A stretch of 64,000 bases of DNA from DTU072 sp050309775 (GCA_050309775.1 JBNRMV010000010.1:124001-188000); one strand, 5' to 3'; positions 8,216 to 16,993 are shown, counted from the first letter of the stretch. Numbers and translations: made by a program. Notes: a model not told the origin generated them from the sequence alone.

Positions 8216-9403
8216 ATGAACGCTGACCGTGACGATTTGTTAAATATCTCTAAAGAATATAACAATGCCCCCTTTGATTTTTTTGACAGCCGCACTCTGT
8301 TTGCCACGCATGACGCGCCGAAAGAGCCGGATTTGCCCCAGCCGCCGCCAAAAAAGAAAAAGAAGCTGGGCAGGGCGCTTTGGGGAACAGCCAAGGTGCT
8401 TATGGTGCTGGCCATTCTTGCGGTCACTGCATATACGCTTTTGGCTGGGTCAAAGCAACAAATGGGAGAGGACAGCTTTAGTTTGCGTACAGGGAACTAT
8501 GGAAAAAACCCCGTTTGGCTTGCTGACGCCGACTCAACAGCGGCCAAAGAAATTTTTGAGGCAATGCCGCAAAACGGCTCTTTGCAAACGGCGTATGATA
8601 TATATGTGCTTGCTTGTCAACGGCTGAGTTTGTCAAAGGAATATTCCGTGAGAGCAAAAGGTTATATTGACCTTATGTCGGGAGAAATAGTTGCTTCGGG
8701 AGTGTCCAACAGAGAGGAGCATTATTATGTAATCGGAGAGCCGACGCTTGACGCCAATCAGCCTAGGCTGTACAGCAATTATGACATAAATTTCAGTCTT
8801 GACGGAAAAGGCAACGACACAATTGTCGCCATATTCCAGGTTATGATGATGTCGGGAGTGCGGAGCTATTTTGACGGCGAAAAGGTCTATGAACAGCGCA
8901 GCAAATCCTTATCAAAGGATGAGAACGACATATTTGTAGCCGAATGGCGCAGCGACTATGTAGTGCTGGAAAAAGATTTTGAAAGAGGCTATCAGGACGG
9001 CGAATTGCGCGAAAAGACCAACTTCATCGTATCCCTTGACACCATTTTGCCTGACAGCGTAAAAGTTGAACAAAAGACCGTCAACGGCGAAAAGGTTTAT
9101 GATGTGTCGTTCAAACTTGACTGTTCGACTTCTTCTTTGGGCAGCGCCACCTACTATGAGGCGGAGGCGATAAAAAGAAAGATGGGCAATACCCGTGAGT
9201 TTGTCTACAATTATTTAGACATAAATTTTTCGGTTTATGAAAACGGATATATGTTTTATTGGGCAACAAAACAAAGGTACAGCGTGGAATATGTGCTTAT
9301 GGGTTCTATGGGTATGGAAATTGCCGCAGAAATGAATAAAGAAGAATATCTCAGCTATGACCCCGAGGAATGCAATGTGGTCAATTTTCTTCAGGCGGGC
9401 TGA
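8216..9403 (+). CDS. Hypothetical single-pass membrane protein
   Basis: Not recognised. The 395-residue protein has an acidic and proline-rich cytoplasmic head (residues 1-45), a run of lysines at 46-50 and one transmembrane segment at about 55-77, leaving some 315 residues outside the cell by the positive-inside rule. The outer part is rich in Asp, Glu, Tyr and Ser, with many short beta-like stretches and no catalytic motif I can identify. It has its own promoter and a good Shine-Dalgarno. Its end overlaps the end of the convergent SH3-like gene by 23 bp. A cell-envelope sensor or anchor is possible but that is a guess. Confidence 0.6.
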   Translation: MNADRDDLLNISKEYNNAPFDFFDSRTLFATHDAPKEPDLPQPPPKKKKKLGRALWGTAKVLMVLAILAVTAYTLLAGSKQQMGEDSFSLRTGNYGKNPVWLADADSTAAKEIFEAMPQNGSLQTAYDIYVLACQRLSLSKEYSVRAKGYIDLMSGEIVASGVSNREEHYYVIGEPTLDANQPRLYSNYDINFSLDGKGNDTIVAIFQVMMMSGVRSYFDGEKVYEQRSKSLSKDENDIFVAEWRSDYVVLEKDFERGYQDGELREKTNFIVSLDTILPDSVKVEQKTVNGEKVYDVSFKLDCSTSSLGSATYYEAEAIKRKMGNTREFVYNYLDINFSVYENGYMFYWATKQRYSVEYVLMGSMGMEIAAEMNKEEYLSYDPEECNVVNFLQAG

Positions 9404-10001
9404 GCCTTTTCTTACGGGCTTTTATGACGAATACTGACAAAAAAATCATTGCCGACAATACGGCAAGCGTAGCCGCTCCGATTATGAGAGCGGTTTTTTC
9501 GTTGTAGGTAAGGGATGCGGTGGCATTGTTCTTGTGTATGAACGCGCGTTGTTGATTGTATATAACTTCATAAAAATCACCATATTCCACAGCGCTTTCG
9601 ACAAGCTGAAGACGGGTACCGTCTTTTATGGTGGCGGTGACTGCGCTGTCTGCGCTGTTGGCGGAATATAGCGTTATTTTTTCGCCCATCTTTGTTGAGG
9701 TGGCTTTTATGCGTGACAGCTTGATTGAAAATACCGTGTCGTCCAATTCGTAAAGGGACGAGGCGTCGGCATAACCGGCATAGCTGCCGTATTGAACTTT
9801 TTGCCAGACGGTATTGTCTTTTGTGAAAGGCTCCTCAAGTGTTATGACAGACGCGTTCTGCGGAATGTGGAACAGTACGGCGGAAGAAAAAGACGCCTCC
9901 TCAAATATCGGAGTGCCGGGGTGCAGAGCGCGCGTGGAAGCTGCGTTCATACAGAACAAAAATACAATTATTATCAGTACGATAACAGCCGCTTTTTTCA
10001 A
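9381..10001 (-). CDS. Exported protein with SH3-like domains and a C-terminal membrane anchor
   Basis: The 206-residue protein has an N-terminal signal or membrane segment (residues 4-22), two stretches resembling bacterial SH3 repeats (about 28-85 and 92-155; note WQKVQYGSYAGYADASSLY and YEVIYNQQRAFIHKNN), and a transmembrane helix near 168-192 ending in a basic tail. Bacterial SH3 domains usually bind peptidoglycan or other wall polymers, so a wall-facing membrane protein is the best inference. It converges on the membrane protein at 8216-9403 with a 23-bp tail-to-tail overlap and diverges from the GNAT gene. Confidence 0.6.
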   Translation of the reverse strand: MKKAAVIVLIIIVFLFCMNAASTRALHPGTPIFEEASFSSAVLFHIPQNASVITLEEPFTKDNTVWQKVQYGSYAGYADASSLYELDDTVFSIKLSRIKATSTKMGEKITLYSANSADSAVTATIKDGTRLQLVESAVEYGDFYEVIYNQQRAFIHKNNATASLTYNEKTALIIGAATLAVLSAMIFLSVFVIKARKKRLSPPEEN

Positions 10002-10031
10002 AAAAATCTCCTCCGCTTATGGTTTGGTATA

Positions 10032-10060
10032 TTGACACGAAAATGCGTATATGGTAACCT
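10032..10060 (+). promoter_or_regulatory. Promoter of the GNAT gene
   Basis: TTGACA (10032-10037), 17-bp spacer, TAACCT (10055-10060), 18 bp before the ATG, leaving a very short leader. Confidence 0.5.
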
Positions 10061-10078
10061 ATATACGAGGATTATACT

Positions 10079-10657
10079 ATGAAAATACGGAAATATCAAG
10101 AAAAAGATAAAAAGAATTTGCAATACATATGCATTGCCACCGCAAAGCCCACCAAGTCCGAAAAACAAAAAGAGTTGCTGACGACTTTATACAATGACTA
10201 TTTCACGGAATGCGAGAGCGAGAACATTTTTGTCGCCGCAAACGGCGATGATGACGCCATAGGATATATACTCTGTTCCACAGACTACAAGAAGTTCCGC
10301 ACCACGATGAAAAAGCATTATATGCCCAAAGTGTGGAAACTCAGCAAGTGGAAATGGCTGCTGACGCAGCTTGAGTTCATTCTTGACACTCATTACTCAA
10401 AGAAGTATCCGGCGTTCTTGCATATAGACATTCTTGACGGCTATCAGCGGCAGGGGCTGGGGCACAAACTTATGGACGCGCTGATATCCCATCTTCGGGA
10501 ACTGGGAGTGCCTGCCGTAATGTTGGGCGTAGGCGCCGACAACGAGAAGGGCATAAATTTTTACAAGAAATACGGTTTTTATGAAGTCATAAGGGGCGCA
10601 GGGCTGTGCAAAATGGCATATGATGTATTGCCGAAGCCGACCGAAAATCCCCAATAG
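10079..10657 (+). CDS. GNAT-family N-acetyltransferase
   Basis: Transfers an acyl group, normally acetyl from acetyl-CoA, to an amine; the substrate cannot be predicted. The 192-residue protein starts with MKIRKYQEKD and an alpha-helical region. The acetyl-CoA-binding motif A is HIDILDGYQRQGLGHKLMD (residues about 117-135; QRQGLG is the pyrophosphate loop), followed by motif B with GINFYKKYGFYEV. A central insertion (about 75-110) rich in Trp, Lys and aromatics is longer than in minimal GNATs. GAGG lies 9 nt before the ATG. It is a single gene. Confidence 0.85.
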   Translation: MKIRKYQEKDKKNLQYICIATAKPTKSEKQKELLTTLYNDYFTECESENIFVAANGDDDAIGYILCSTDYKKFRTTMKKHYMPKVWKLSKWKWLLTQLEFILDTHYSKKYPAFLHIDILDGYQRQGLGHKLMDALISHLRELGVPAVMLGVGADNEKGINFYKKYGFYEVIRGAGLCKMAYDVLPKPTENPQ

Positions 10658-10774
10658 TTCGAGGGGATAACACCGTCAAAGTTGATTTACTTGCAAGGCG
10701 CTGTTTTTATCTTGCAAAAACTTGCCGAGCGAGTAAATATTTTTTATGAATTTTTTCAAAACCGCTTCAAAGTC

Positions 10775-10804
10775 TTATGACTATAAAAAAGACTATGCTA
10801 TAAT
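10775..10804 (+). promoter_or_regulatory. Candidate promoter of purF
   Basis: A strong TATAAT (10799-10804) with a weak TTATGA (10775-10780) 18 bp upstream. Farther up, ATTTACT (10685-10691) and AGTAAAT (10732-10738) form a wide inverted repeat. I see no PurR box and no purine riboswitch. Confidence 0.5.
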
Positions 10805-10834
10805 TGTAGTGTATTTATTTTTTATGAGGTAAAG

Positions 10835-12244
10835 ATGAAATTAAGAGAAGAATGCGGGGTTTTTGGCATCATTTCCAATAGAAATACCGAATGCGGCAAC
10901 ATAGTTTTTGCCGGGCTGATATCACAGCAGCACCGGGGGCAGGAAAGCGCCGGCATAGCTTCGTTCTGTGACGACCGCATTCTGCACCAAAAAGGGCAAG
11001 GGCTGGTGAACACAGTCTTTGCGAATGAGGACCTTGACCGCTTTAATGCCAATGACATAGCCATAGGACATGTCAGATACTCCACAACGGGCAACAACAG
11101 TTTTCTGAACGCGCAACCCATTGTCACTCACCACAAAAAAATAAATTTTGCATTGGCGCACAACGGCAATCTCTTGAACGCCGCCAGCATAAGAGATGAC
11201 CTTGAGGAGAGATTCGGCGTGGTTTTTTCAACGACAAATGATTCCGAAGTCATCAATATGATGATAATCAACGAAATGACAAAGGGCAATGACTTTGTTA
11301 CGGCACTGCGGAATGTTGTTGGCAGGCTGGAAGGCGCTTTTTCGTTGGTCATCATGACAAAGGACCACCTCATTGCCGTGCGTGACCGTGTGGGTTTCCG
11401 TCCCTTAATCATGGGCAGAACAAAGAATTGCGTCATGTTGGCTTCAGAGAGTTGCGCTCTTGACGCCGTCGGCGCCCAAATAGAGAGAGATATTGCCCCC
11501 GGCGAAATTGTATTTATTGACAAGAATCTGAACACAACCGTGTATCATGACGAAAAGAAAGCCAACAAGGGGCTTTGCTGCTTTGAATATGTGTATTTTG
11601 CCCGTCAGGATTCGATAATTGACGGCGAGAGCGTCTATGAGATGCGCAAGCAGATGGGCAAGTACCTTGCCATTCAAAAGCCCGTTGAAGCCGATTTGGT
11701 TTGCGGAGTTCCCGACAGCGGACTTGAGGGCGCAAAGGGCTATGCCGAACAGTCAAAAATCCCCTATGGCAGTGCCTTTGTTCTGAACAGATATATCGGC
11801 AGGAGTTTTATTTATCCGACGCAAAGAGCCAGAGAAAGAGCTGTGCGCCTGAAACTTAATCCGCTTAAAGCCGCACTTGAAGGTAAAAGGATTGTGCTTG
11901 TTGACGATTCTATCGTAAGAGGCACGACTTCGGCAAAAATCATAAAAGAGCTGCGCAGCGCCGGAGCCAAAGAAGTACATATGCGCATTACTTCGCCGAT
12001 GTTCAAATACGCTTGTTATTTCGGCACCGACATAGATTCGCCGGAATGCCTTATAGCAAACCAAATGACAATAGACGAGATAACACGCCACATAGGCGCA
12101 GACAGCTTGGAATTTCTGACAGTCGAAAACCTTCAACGCATTACCGGAGAGGAGAATCCCGGCTTTTGCGTAGGCTGCTTCAGCGGAAAGTACCCCATAG
12201 AAATATCTGAAAAGCCCTGCAAAAACAAATACGAGGTGAGATAA
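10835..12244 (+). CDS. purF: Amidophosphoribosyltransferase
   Basis: First committed step of purine synthesis: PRPP plus glutamine gives 5-phosphoribosylamine. The 469-residue protein begins MKLREE and then CGVFGI, so Cys7 becomes the N-terminal glutaminase nucleophile after propeptide removal. The PRPP site is VLVDDSIVRGTTSAK near residue 353. Cysteines in CCFEYVYFARQDS, KYACYFG and the terminal CVGC match the 4Fe-4S ligands of the Bacillus-type enzyme, making it oxygen-sensitive. GAGGTAAAG precedes the ATG. No other purine genes adjoin; its stop overlaps the start of the thioesterase by 1 nt. Confidence 0.97.
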   Translation: MKLREECGVFGIISNRNTECGNIVFAGLISQQHRGQESAGIASFCDDRILHQKGQGLVNTVFANEDLDRFNANDIAIGHVRYSTTGNNSFLNAQPIVTHHKKINFALAHNGNLLNAASIRDDLEERFGVVFSTTNDSEVINMMIINEMTKGNDFVTALRNVVGRLEGAFSLVIMTKDHLIAVRDRVGFRPLIMGRTKNCVMLASESCALDAVGAQIERDIAPGEIVFIDKNLNTTVYHDEKKANKGLCCFEYVYFARQDSIIDGESVYEMRKQMGKYLAIQKPVEADLVCGVPDSGLEGAKGYAEQSKIPYGSAFVLNRYIGRSFIYPTQRARERAVRLKLNPLKAALEGKRIVLVDDSIVRGTTSAKIIKELRSAGAKEVHMRITSPMFKYACYFGTDIDSPECLIANQMTIDEITRHIGADSLEFLTVENLQRITGEENPGFCVGCFSGKYPIEISEKPCKNKYEVR

Positions 12245-12633
12245 TGAAAGATGTTGCGGAGCTGAAAAAGTTTTTTGTAAAAGACCGCTACATAAGAAAC
12301 AACGCCATTGAGATTGAAGAAATCAACACAGAGTATGCCATTTGTTCGGCGCAAATAAATGAAAACCATCTGAATGCCAACGATGTAGTGCAAGGCGGAA
12401 TGATATATACCATAGCCGACTTTACTTTTGCGGTGTTATCAAACTATATTCATTCTTGCGCTGTGTCGCAATCGGCAACTATTACATTCCTGCGCCCGGC
12501 GGCATGCAAAAAAATCTTTGCGCGTTCTGAGGAACTTTCAGCCACTGCGCACAATTGCGTTCACAAAGTCACTGTGTATGACGAGAATAATAATACGCTT
12601 GCCATAGCGCAAATAAACGGTTTCATAAAATAA
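12244..12633 (+). CDS. PaaI-family hotdog thioesterase
   Basis: A probable acyl-CoA thioesterase of the 4HBT/PaaI fold. The 129-residue protein is of normal length. The hotdog core has NHLNANDVVQGGMIYTIADF, in which the Asn/Gly-Gly helix start and the Asp of the central helix are the usual active-site features, followed by SATITFLRPA typical of the second strand. Its ATG shares one base with the purF stop (TAATG), so it is translated from the purF message. The physiological substrate is unknown and I see no link to purine synthesis. Confidence 0.85.
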   Translation: MKDVAELKKFFVKDRYIRNNAIEIEEINTEYAICSAQINENHLNANDVVQGGMIYTIADFTFAVLSNYIHSCAVSQSATITFLRPAACKKIFARSEELSATAHNCVHKVTVYDENNNTLAIAQINGFIK

Positions 12634-12689
12634 GTCTTTCAAAAAAGCCTTGCGGCTACCGTTTTGTTTACGAACAGAACTTTTTAACA

Positions 12690-12728
12690 AAAAAACAGAG
12701 TTTTGTCAATAAAAACACTGTTTTTTTT
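12690..12728 (+). terminator. Terminator of the purF-thioesterase operon
   Basis: AAAAAACAG-A-GTTTT, 7-nt loop, AAAAC-A-CTG and a run of eight T. One A-A mismatch in the stem. Confidence 0.8.
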
Positions 12729-12750
12729 GATATATGCCGAAAATGCGGTA

Positions 12751-12779
12751 TTGACTAACCTTCCATTTGGTAGTAATAT
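12751..12779 (+). promoter_or_regulatory. Promoter of the hydroxyacid dehydrogenase
   Basis: TTGACT (12751-12756), 17-bp spacer, TAATAT (12774-12779), 30 bp before the ATG with AGGAGG. Confidence 0.7.
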
Positions 12780-12809
12780 TAAGATAGAATAAAATGCCAA
12801 GGAGGCACA

Positions 12810-13769
12810 ATGATAAGAATAATCGTGCTGGACGGATATTGTCTGAATCCGGGGGACTTGAGCTGGGGGGGCTTTGGCGGAATAACAGACAATGTGATTA
12901 TTTATGACAGAACACCGCAAGAACTTGTTGTAGAAAGAGCGCAAAATGCCGACATCGTCATTGTCAACAAAGTAGTCATAGACAAAGAGATTATGGATAG
13001 CCTGCCAAAACTGAAATATATCGGCGTATTGGCTACCGGATACAATGTAGTAAATATAGAGTATGCCAAGAAAAAAGGCATTGTCGTAACCAACATTCCG
13101 GCTTATTCGACAGAGTCGGTGGTACAACATATTATCGGGCTGATGATAGAACTTGCTTCGGGAATAGGAGCGCATCACAACACCGTCAAAGACGGCGAAT
13201 GGACGCGCAGCCAGGATTTCTGCTATTACAACAAAGACAACATGGAACTTGCAGGAAAAACTCTGGGCATAATCGGCATGGGCAGAATAGGTCAGAGAGT
13301 AAAAGATGTGGCTGTGGCGCTGGGAATGAAAGTCATAGCAAACAACAAAGACAGGACAGGAGAGGGGGAAGGGTTTCGTTATGTTTCCCTTGAAGAATTA
13401 TTTAAGGAAAGTGACATAATTTCGCTGAATTGCCCGTTAAACAAAGAAAATGAGGGCATAATAAATTCAAAAAGCATTGCTCTTATGAAAACTTCGGCAA
13501 TTATCATCAATGCGTCTCGCGGCGGCTTAATAAATGAGCCCGACCTTGCGGCGGCATTGAACAGCGGCAGAATACGCGCCGCCGGCGTCGATGTACTGTC
13601 CGTTGAGCCGCCAAACAGCAACAATCCCTTGCTTTCAGCGCGCAACATAGTCATAACGCCGCACATTGCATGGGCAACAAAAGAAGCAAGGACTCGGCTT
13701 ATGGAGATAGCCGTAAACAATGTCAACGCATTTCTTGCGGGCAAGCCAATAAATGTAGTAAATAAATAG
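12810..13769 (+). CDS. D-2-hydroxyacid dehydrogenase (NAD-dependent, hydroxypyruvate reductase-like)
   Basis: Reversibly reduces a 2-oxoacid to the D-2-hydroxyacid. The 319-residue protein has the two-lobed family fold: substrate loop ATGYNVV near residue 76, NAD-binding GMGRIGQRV after LGIIG at about 153, and the catalytic triad Arg (NASRGGLI), Glu (SVEPP) and His (TPHIAW). Overall shape fits glycerate dehydrogenase/hydroxypyruvate reductase better than D-lactate dehydrogenase or SerA; there is no C-terminal ACT domain. AAGGAGG precedes the ATG. It is a single gene between its own promoter and the ppx promoter. Exact substrate is uncertain. Confidence 0.88.
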   Translation: MIRIIVLDGYCLNPGDLSWGGFGGITDNVIIYDRTPQELVVERAQNADIVIVNKVVIDKEIMDSLPKLKYIGVLATGYNVVNIEYAKKKGIVVTNIPAYSTESVVQHIIGLMIELASGIGAHHNTVKDGEWTRSQDFCYYNKDNMELAGKTLGIIGMGRIGQRVKDVAVALGMKVIANNKDRTGEGEGFRYVSLEELFKESDIISLNCPLNKENEGIINSKSIALMKTSAIIINASRGGLINEPDLAAALNSGRIRAAGVDVLSVEPPNSNNPLLSARNIVITPHIAWATKEARTRLMEIAVNNVNAFLAGKPINVVNK

Positions 13770-13788
13770 TGATTTTTCGGCATGGCGC

Positions 13789-13816
13789 TTGCATTTAAGA
13801 TAAAATGTGTTATAAT
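13789..13816 (+). promoter_or_regulatory. Promoter of the ppx-maf-mreB-like operon
   Basis: TTGCAT (13789-13794), 16-bp spacer, TATAAT (13811-13816). Confidence 0.6.
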
Positions 13817-13872
13817 TCGATATGATAAAATACCTTAAGAAAATAAACAGTAAATGATTTGGAGAATGATAA

Positions 13873-15387
13873 ATGGAAAGAATTGCTATTATTGATATTG
13901 GGTCCAACACGGCAAGACTTGTTATAGCAAACATCTTAGATGGGGGATACTTTGTAGTCATTGATGAGTTGAAAGAACCGGTGAGGTTGGCGCAGGATAT
14001 GGAAATTGACGGATTTTTGCGTCCTCTGCGCATACAACAAATGATAAAAACTCTGAATACCTTCAAAAACCTTTATGAGAGCCACAAGGTCACAAAGGTG
14101 TTTGCGTACGGCACGGCAGCAGTCAGGCGCGCAAAAAACCAAAAGAATTTTGTCGACGAGGTACTCAGCAGCTGCGGCATAAAACTTACCGTACTCACGC
14201 AGGAAGAAGAGGCTACGCTTGCATATACAGGTGTCATAAATTCCATGGATGTGCCAAAGGGGCTGATTGTGGATATTGGCGGCGGCTCCACAAAGATTAT
14301 TTATTACAACAGACGCACGCTTATTGCGCAGGACACATTGCCTTTCGGCGCCGTTACCCTGACGGAGAAGTTCCAGAACAGCTCAAAAGACGCCATGGAA
14401 AGAACGCTGTTTATGGAGAGGTATGTTGCCGAAGAAATAAAAAAACTCAATTGGTTTGATTTGATTGACGAGGACGCAAGATTTATCGGCGTCGGCGGTT
14501 CGCTGCGCAATCTGGGCAAGATAAGCCGCCGTTTCAAGAGATATCCCTTGGATATGGCTCATAATTATCAGATTCCTTTTGAAGAATTTGACAGCATTTA
14601 TCAAAAAATTCGTGTGCTGGACATAGACAAAGCCGCGCGCATAAAAGGTCTTTCCTCAACGAGAGCCGATATTTTCCCTGCCGCGCTTGCCATACTGAAC
14701 ACTTTGAAACAGAGCCTGAATTTTGAAGCCATCACCATTAGCGGCGCAGGATTCAGAGAGGGCGCATTGTTCAGATATTCAGTACCGTCAACGGCAGAAA
14801 AACCCATAAGCGATGTGTTGGGACACAGCATATATACCATGCTTTCGCATTTTGACATGAATGTGCCGCATTCGGAACATGTTTTTGACTTGTCACTACA
14901 ACTTTATCGTCAACTGAAGGTGTTGCATAAGTTGCCAAGGTCATTCATAAAAGTGCTGAGAGTGGCGGCGCAGTTGCACGACATAGGTTCGAGCTTTAAG
15001 TTTTATGATCACCCAAGGCACTCTTTTTATTTGATTCTGAACAGCAATCTGTATGGCATTCCGCAGAAAGATTTGGTCATTGCCGCCATAGCTGCAGGCA
15101 TGCACAGCAAGACTGCGCTTGAGGGAATGGAGGTTGAGCAGTACTTAACAATGCTTAGTGACGAGGACATCGACGCGGCAAAAAAGCTTGGTGTCATAGT
15201 ACGCATAGCCGAGTGCTTTGACAGAAGCATGGGCAGCGTCATACAAGGCATTTCCTGCGATGTGCTGGGTGACAGCGTAATTCTGAAAACAGAGTGCAAC
15301 AGCGATTGCACGCTGGAAGTCAAGGACGCAATGAGCGCCGTATATGATTTCCGCCGCGCATTCAAGAAAAACCTAGAGATTTTATAA
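13873..15387 (+). CDS. ppx: Ppx/GppA exopolyphosphatase-family protein with HD-like C-terminus
   Basis: Hydrolyses polyphosphate or the pentaphosphate of (p)ppGpp. The 504-residue protein has the sugar-kinase/actin fold: phosphate loop DIGSNTARLVI (residues 8-18), YGTAAVRRAKN, the catalytic EEEATLAYTG near 114 and DIGGGSTK near 134. The C-terminal 200 residues include LHDIGS (about residue 372) and an AGMHSK element, as in the HD-type domain of longer Ppx proteins. GGAGAATGATAA precedes the ATG. Ppx and GppA cannot be told apart here; no ppk gene is nearby. maf follows 3 nt after the stop. Confidence 0.88.
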   Translation: MERIAIIDIGSNTARLVIANILDGGYFVVIDELKEPVRLAQDMEIDGFLRPLRIQQMIKTLNTFKNLYESHKVTKVFAYGTAAVRRAKNQKNFVDEVLSSCGIKLTVLTQEEEATLAYTGVINSMDVPKGLIVDIGGGSTKIIYYNRRTLIAQDTLPFGAVTLTEKFQNSSKDAMERTLFMERYVAEEIKKLNWFDLIDEDARFIGVGGSLRNLGKISRRFKRYPLDMAHNYQIPFEEFDSIYQKIRVLDIDKAARIKGLSSTRADIFPAALAILNTLKQSLNFEAITISGAGFREGALFRYSVPSTAEKPISDVLGHSIYTMLSHFDMNVPHSEHVFDLSLQLYRQLKVLHKLPRSFIKVLRVAAQLHDIGSSFKFYDHPRHSFYLILNSNLYGIPQKDLVIAAIAAGMHSKTALEGMEVEQYLTMLSDEDIDAAKKLGVIVRIAECFDRSMGSVIQGISCDVLGDSVILKTECNSDCTLEVKDAMSAVYDFRRAFKKNLEIL

Positions 15388-15390
15388 ATA

Positions 15391-15945
15391 GTGAACAAAA
15401 AAGTCATACTTGCCTCGACATCACCCCGAAGAAAAGAGCTTTTGAGTTCTGTTCTTTGGGATTTTGATATATGCGCGCCCGAAGCCGAAGAGAAAGACGG
15501 CGACTGTCCGGAAGCAACGGCAATAAGCAACGCGCGCAGCAAGGCGCATTCGATAGAGCGCAAAGCCGACACGATAGTTGTTGCTTGCGACACCGTTGTT
15601 GCTTGTGACGGAGAGATACTGGGAAAGCCGCAAGATGCGGCTGACGCAAAGCGCATGCTGAAGGTGTTGTGCGGCAGGTGGCACGAAGTGTTTAGCGGCG
15701 TATGCGTGCTTGCCGACAAGGAATATTGCTTTGCAGAGCGTTCGGCTGTGTGGATAAAAGACTTGTCCGACAGTGGCGTAGACGAATATATTCAGCAGTA
15801 CCGACCTTTTGACAAGGCGGGAGCATATGGCATTCAAGACGGTGTAGCGGAAGACTTTCAAGGCGATTACAACAACATTGTGGGATTGCCTTTAGAAAAA
15901 TTACGGAAGATTTTTATGGAGAACGGTATACATGTTAAAGAATAA
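15391..15945 (+). CDS. maf: Maf-family nucleoside triphosphate pyrophosphatase
   Basis: Cleaves modified or canonical pyrimidine nucleotides such as dTTP, UTP or m5UTP to monophosphates. The 184-residue protein starts at a GTG 3 nt after the ppx stop. Signature motifs are ASTSPRRKELL (residues 6-16), ACDTVVACDGEILGKP with the catalytic Asp, and YRPFDKAGAYGIQD near 145. Length is normal. In Bacillus subtilis maf sits just upstream of radC-mreBCD; here it runs 14 nt into an MreB-like gene, preserving part of that order. Confidence 0.94.
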   Translation: MNKKVILASTSPRRKELLSSVLWDFDICAPEAEEKDGDCPEATAISNARSKAHSIERKADTIVVACDTVVACDGEILGKPQDAADAKRMLKVLCGRWHEVFSGVCVLADKEYCFAERSAVWIKDLSDSGVDEYIQQYRPFDKAGAYGIQDGVAEDFQGDYNNIVGLPLEKLRKIFMENGIHVKE

Positions 15946-16828
15946 ATATTATGTCGATATCGGCAGCGTATATACCAAAGTATACAGCAACATTCTTTTG
16001 CTGAAAGAACCTACTTGCATTATTCTCCGCGCAGGCGGTATTAGCCCAAAAGCAGTGGCTTGCGGCAGGCTTGCCGAACTAAAAAAACATATCCTTGCCG
16101 AAGATGAGCAGTTTATTAACCCCATAAAAGAAGGCGCCGTTATGCATTTTGGCGCCGCCGTGCTTATGCTCAAAGAGTATTTGAAAAGAGCTGGCGTAGG
16201 CAAAAACAGTGAAATAACAGCCTTTTTTCCTTGTTCATTATCCGTACAGCAGCGCCAGGACATCGAAAAGGTATTCATTGCCGCAGGATACCGCAACATA
16301 GCGCTCAGCGAGATATTGTTGTCATTGAAGCCGCATATTGCCACATACCGCAATATGGCAGTAGTCGACATAGGCGGCAACCGTTCAGATGTGGGCATCA
16401 TAAATGAGGACGGCATAGTGGCGGCGTACAGCGTAAATATCGGCGGCGTAACTGTGACGGAACGCATTATAAACAGCGTAGAACGGCTCTATAACCTTAA
16501 CATATCCTTTGCGGCGGCAGAAAAACTTAAATTGGGCATTGGCAGCTTATATGAATGCGACACCTCGTCTATGACGGTTTCGGGCAGAGATATCATTACC
16601 GGTGCGGCAAAAAGCGTTGAGGTTTATTCAAGCGACATTTATGAGGATATTGCGCATTGCTACAAGCGAATAATAAAGATTGTTGAGGGGTTGCTGGTTG
16701 TTGCGCCTTTGGAGTGCATTGAGGGGCTGAACAGCCGCGGCATTTTTGCGCTTGGCGGCGGCAGCCGCATGAGAGGGCTTGACGATTTTCTTTACAAGCA
16801 TTTGGCGCTGCCGCTGAATCTGATATAA
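15932..16828 (+). CDS. MreB-like actin-fold protein, C-terminally short
   Basis: Related to the cell-shape actin MreB but divergent. Typical MreB phrases appear in order: NPIKEGAVMHFGAA, VDIGGNRSDVGII near residue 143, AEKLKLGIGSLYE, VSGRDIITGAAKSVEV and GGGSRMRGLDDFL. Differences: the first phosphate loop reads DIGSVYTKVY rather than DLGTANT, the second has GGNRSD instead of GGGTT, and the protein stops at 298 residues in PLNLI, where MreB of about 340 continues for some 30 residues. No frame downstream restores the missing end. It overlaps maf by 14 nt. mreC and mreD do not follow. It may be a degraded MreB or a repurposed paralogue. Confidence 0.7.
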   Translation: MLKNKYYVDIGSVYTKVYSNILLLKEPTCIILRAGGISPKAVACGRLAELKKHILAEDEQFINPIKEGAVMHFGAAVLMLKEYLKRAGVGKNSEITAFFPCSLSVQQRQDIEKVFIAAGYRNIALSEILLSLKPHIATYRNMAVVDIGGNRSDVGIINEDGIVAAYSVNIGGVTVTERIINSVERLYNLNISFAAAEKLKLGIGSLYECDTSSMTVSGRDIITGAAKSVEVYSSDIYEDIAHCYKRIIKIVEGLLVVAPLECIEGLNSRGIFALGGGSRMRGLDDFLYKHLALPLNLI

Positions 16829-16910
16829 GATATAGTTTTGTTGTTCATTATCTCCCCTAAAGGGCGGTTTTTCCATATTTTCTTTTATGTATATTTAACT
16901 TTATTATATA

Positions 16911-16940
16911 TTGACACTAGAGAGCCAAATTTGATATACT
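16911..16940 (+). promoter_or_regulatory. Promoter of the large lipoprotein gene
   Basis: TTGACA (16911-16916), 18-bp spacer, TATACT (16935-16940). Confidence 0.7.
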
Positions 16941-16993
16941 TGTAGTGTAAAGAATTGTTTTATCATTCTATGAGAAAAAGGAGTATGCAAATC

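Noticed and set aside
16851..16866. Weak hairpin after the MreB-like gene as a terminator
   Set aside because: Only a 3-bp CCC/GGG stem and the T-run is not adjacent.
16829..16993. Possible frameshift continuing the MreB-like gene
   Set aside because: None of the three frames after the stop yields the expected MreB C-terminal sequence.
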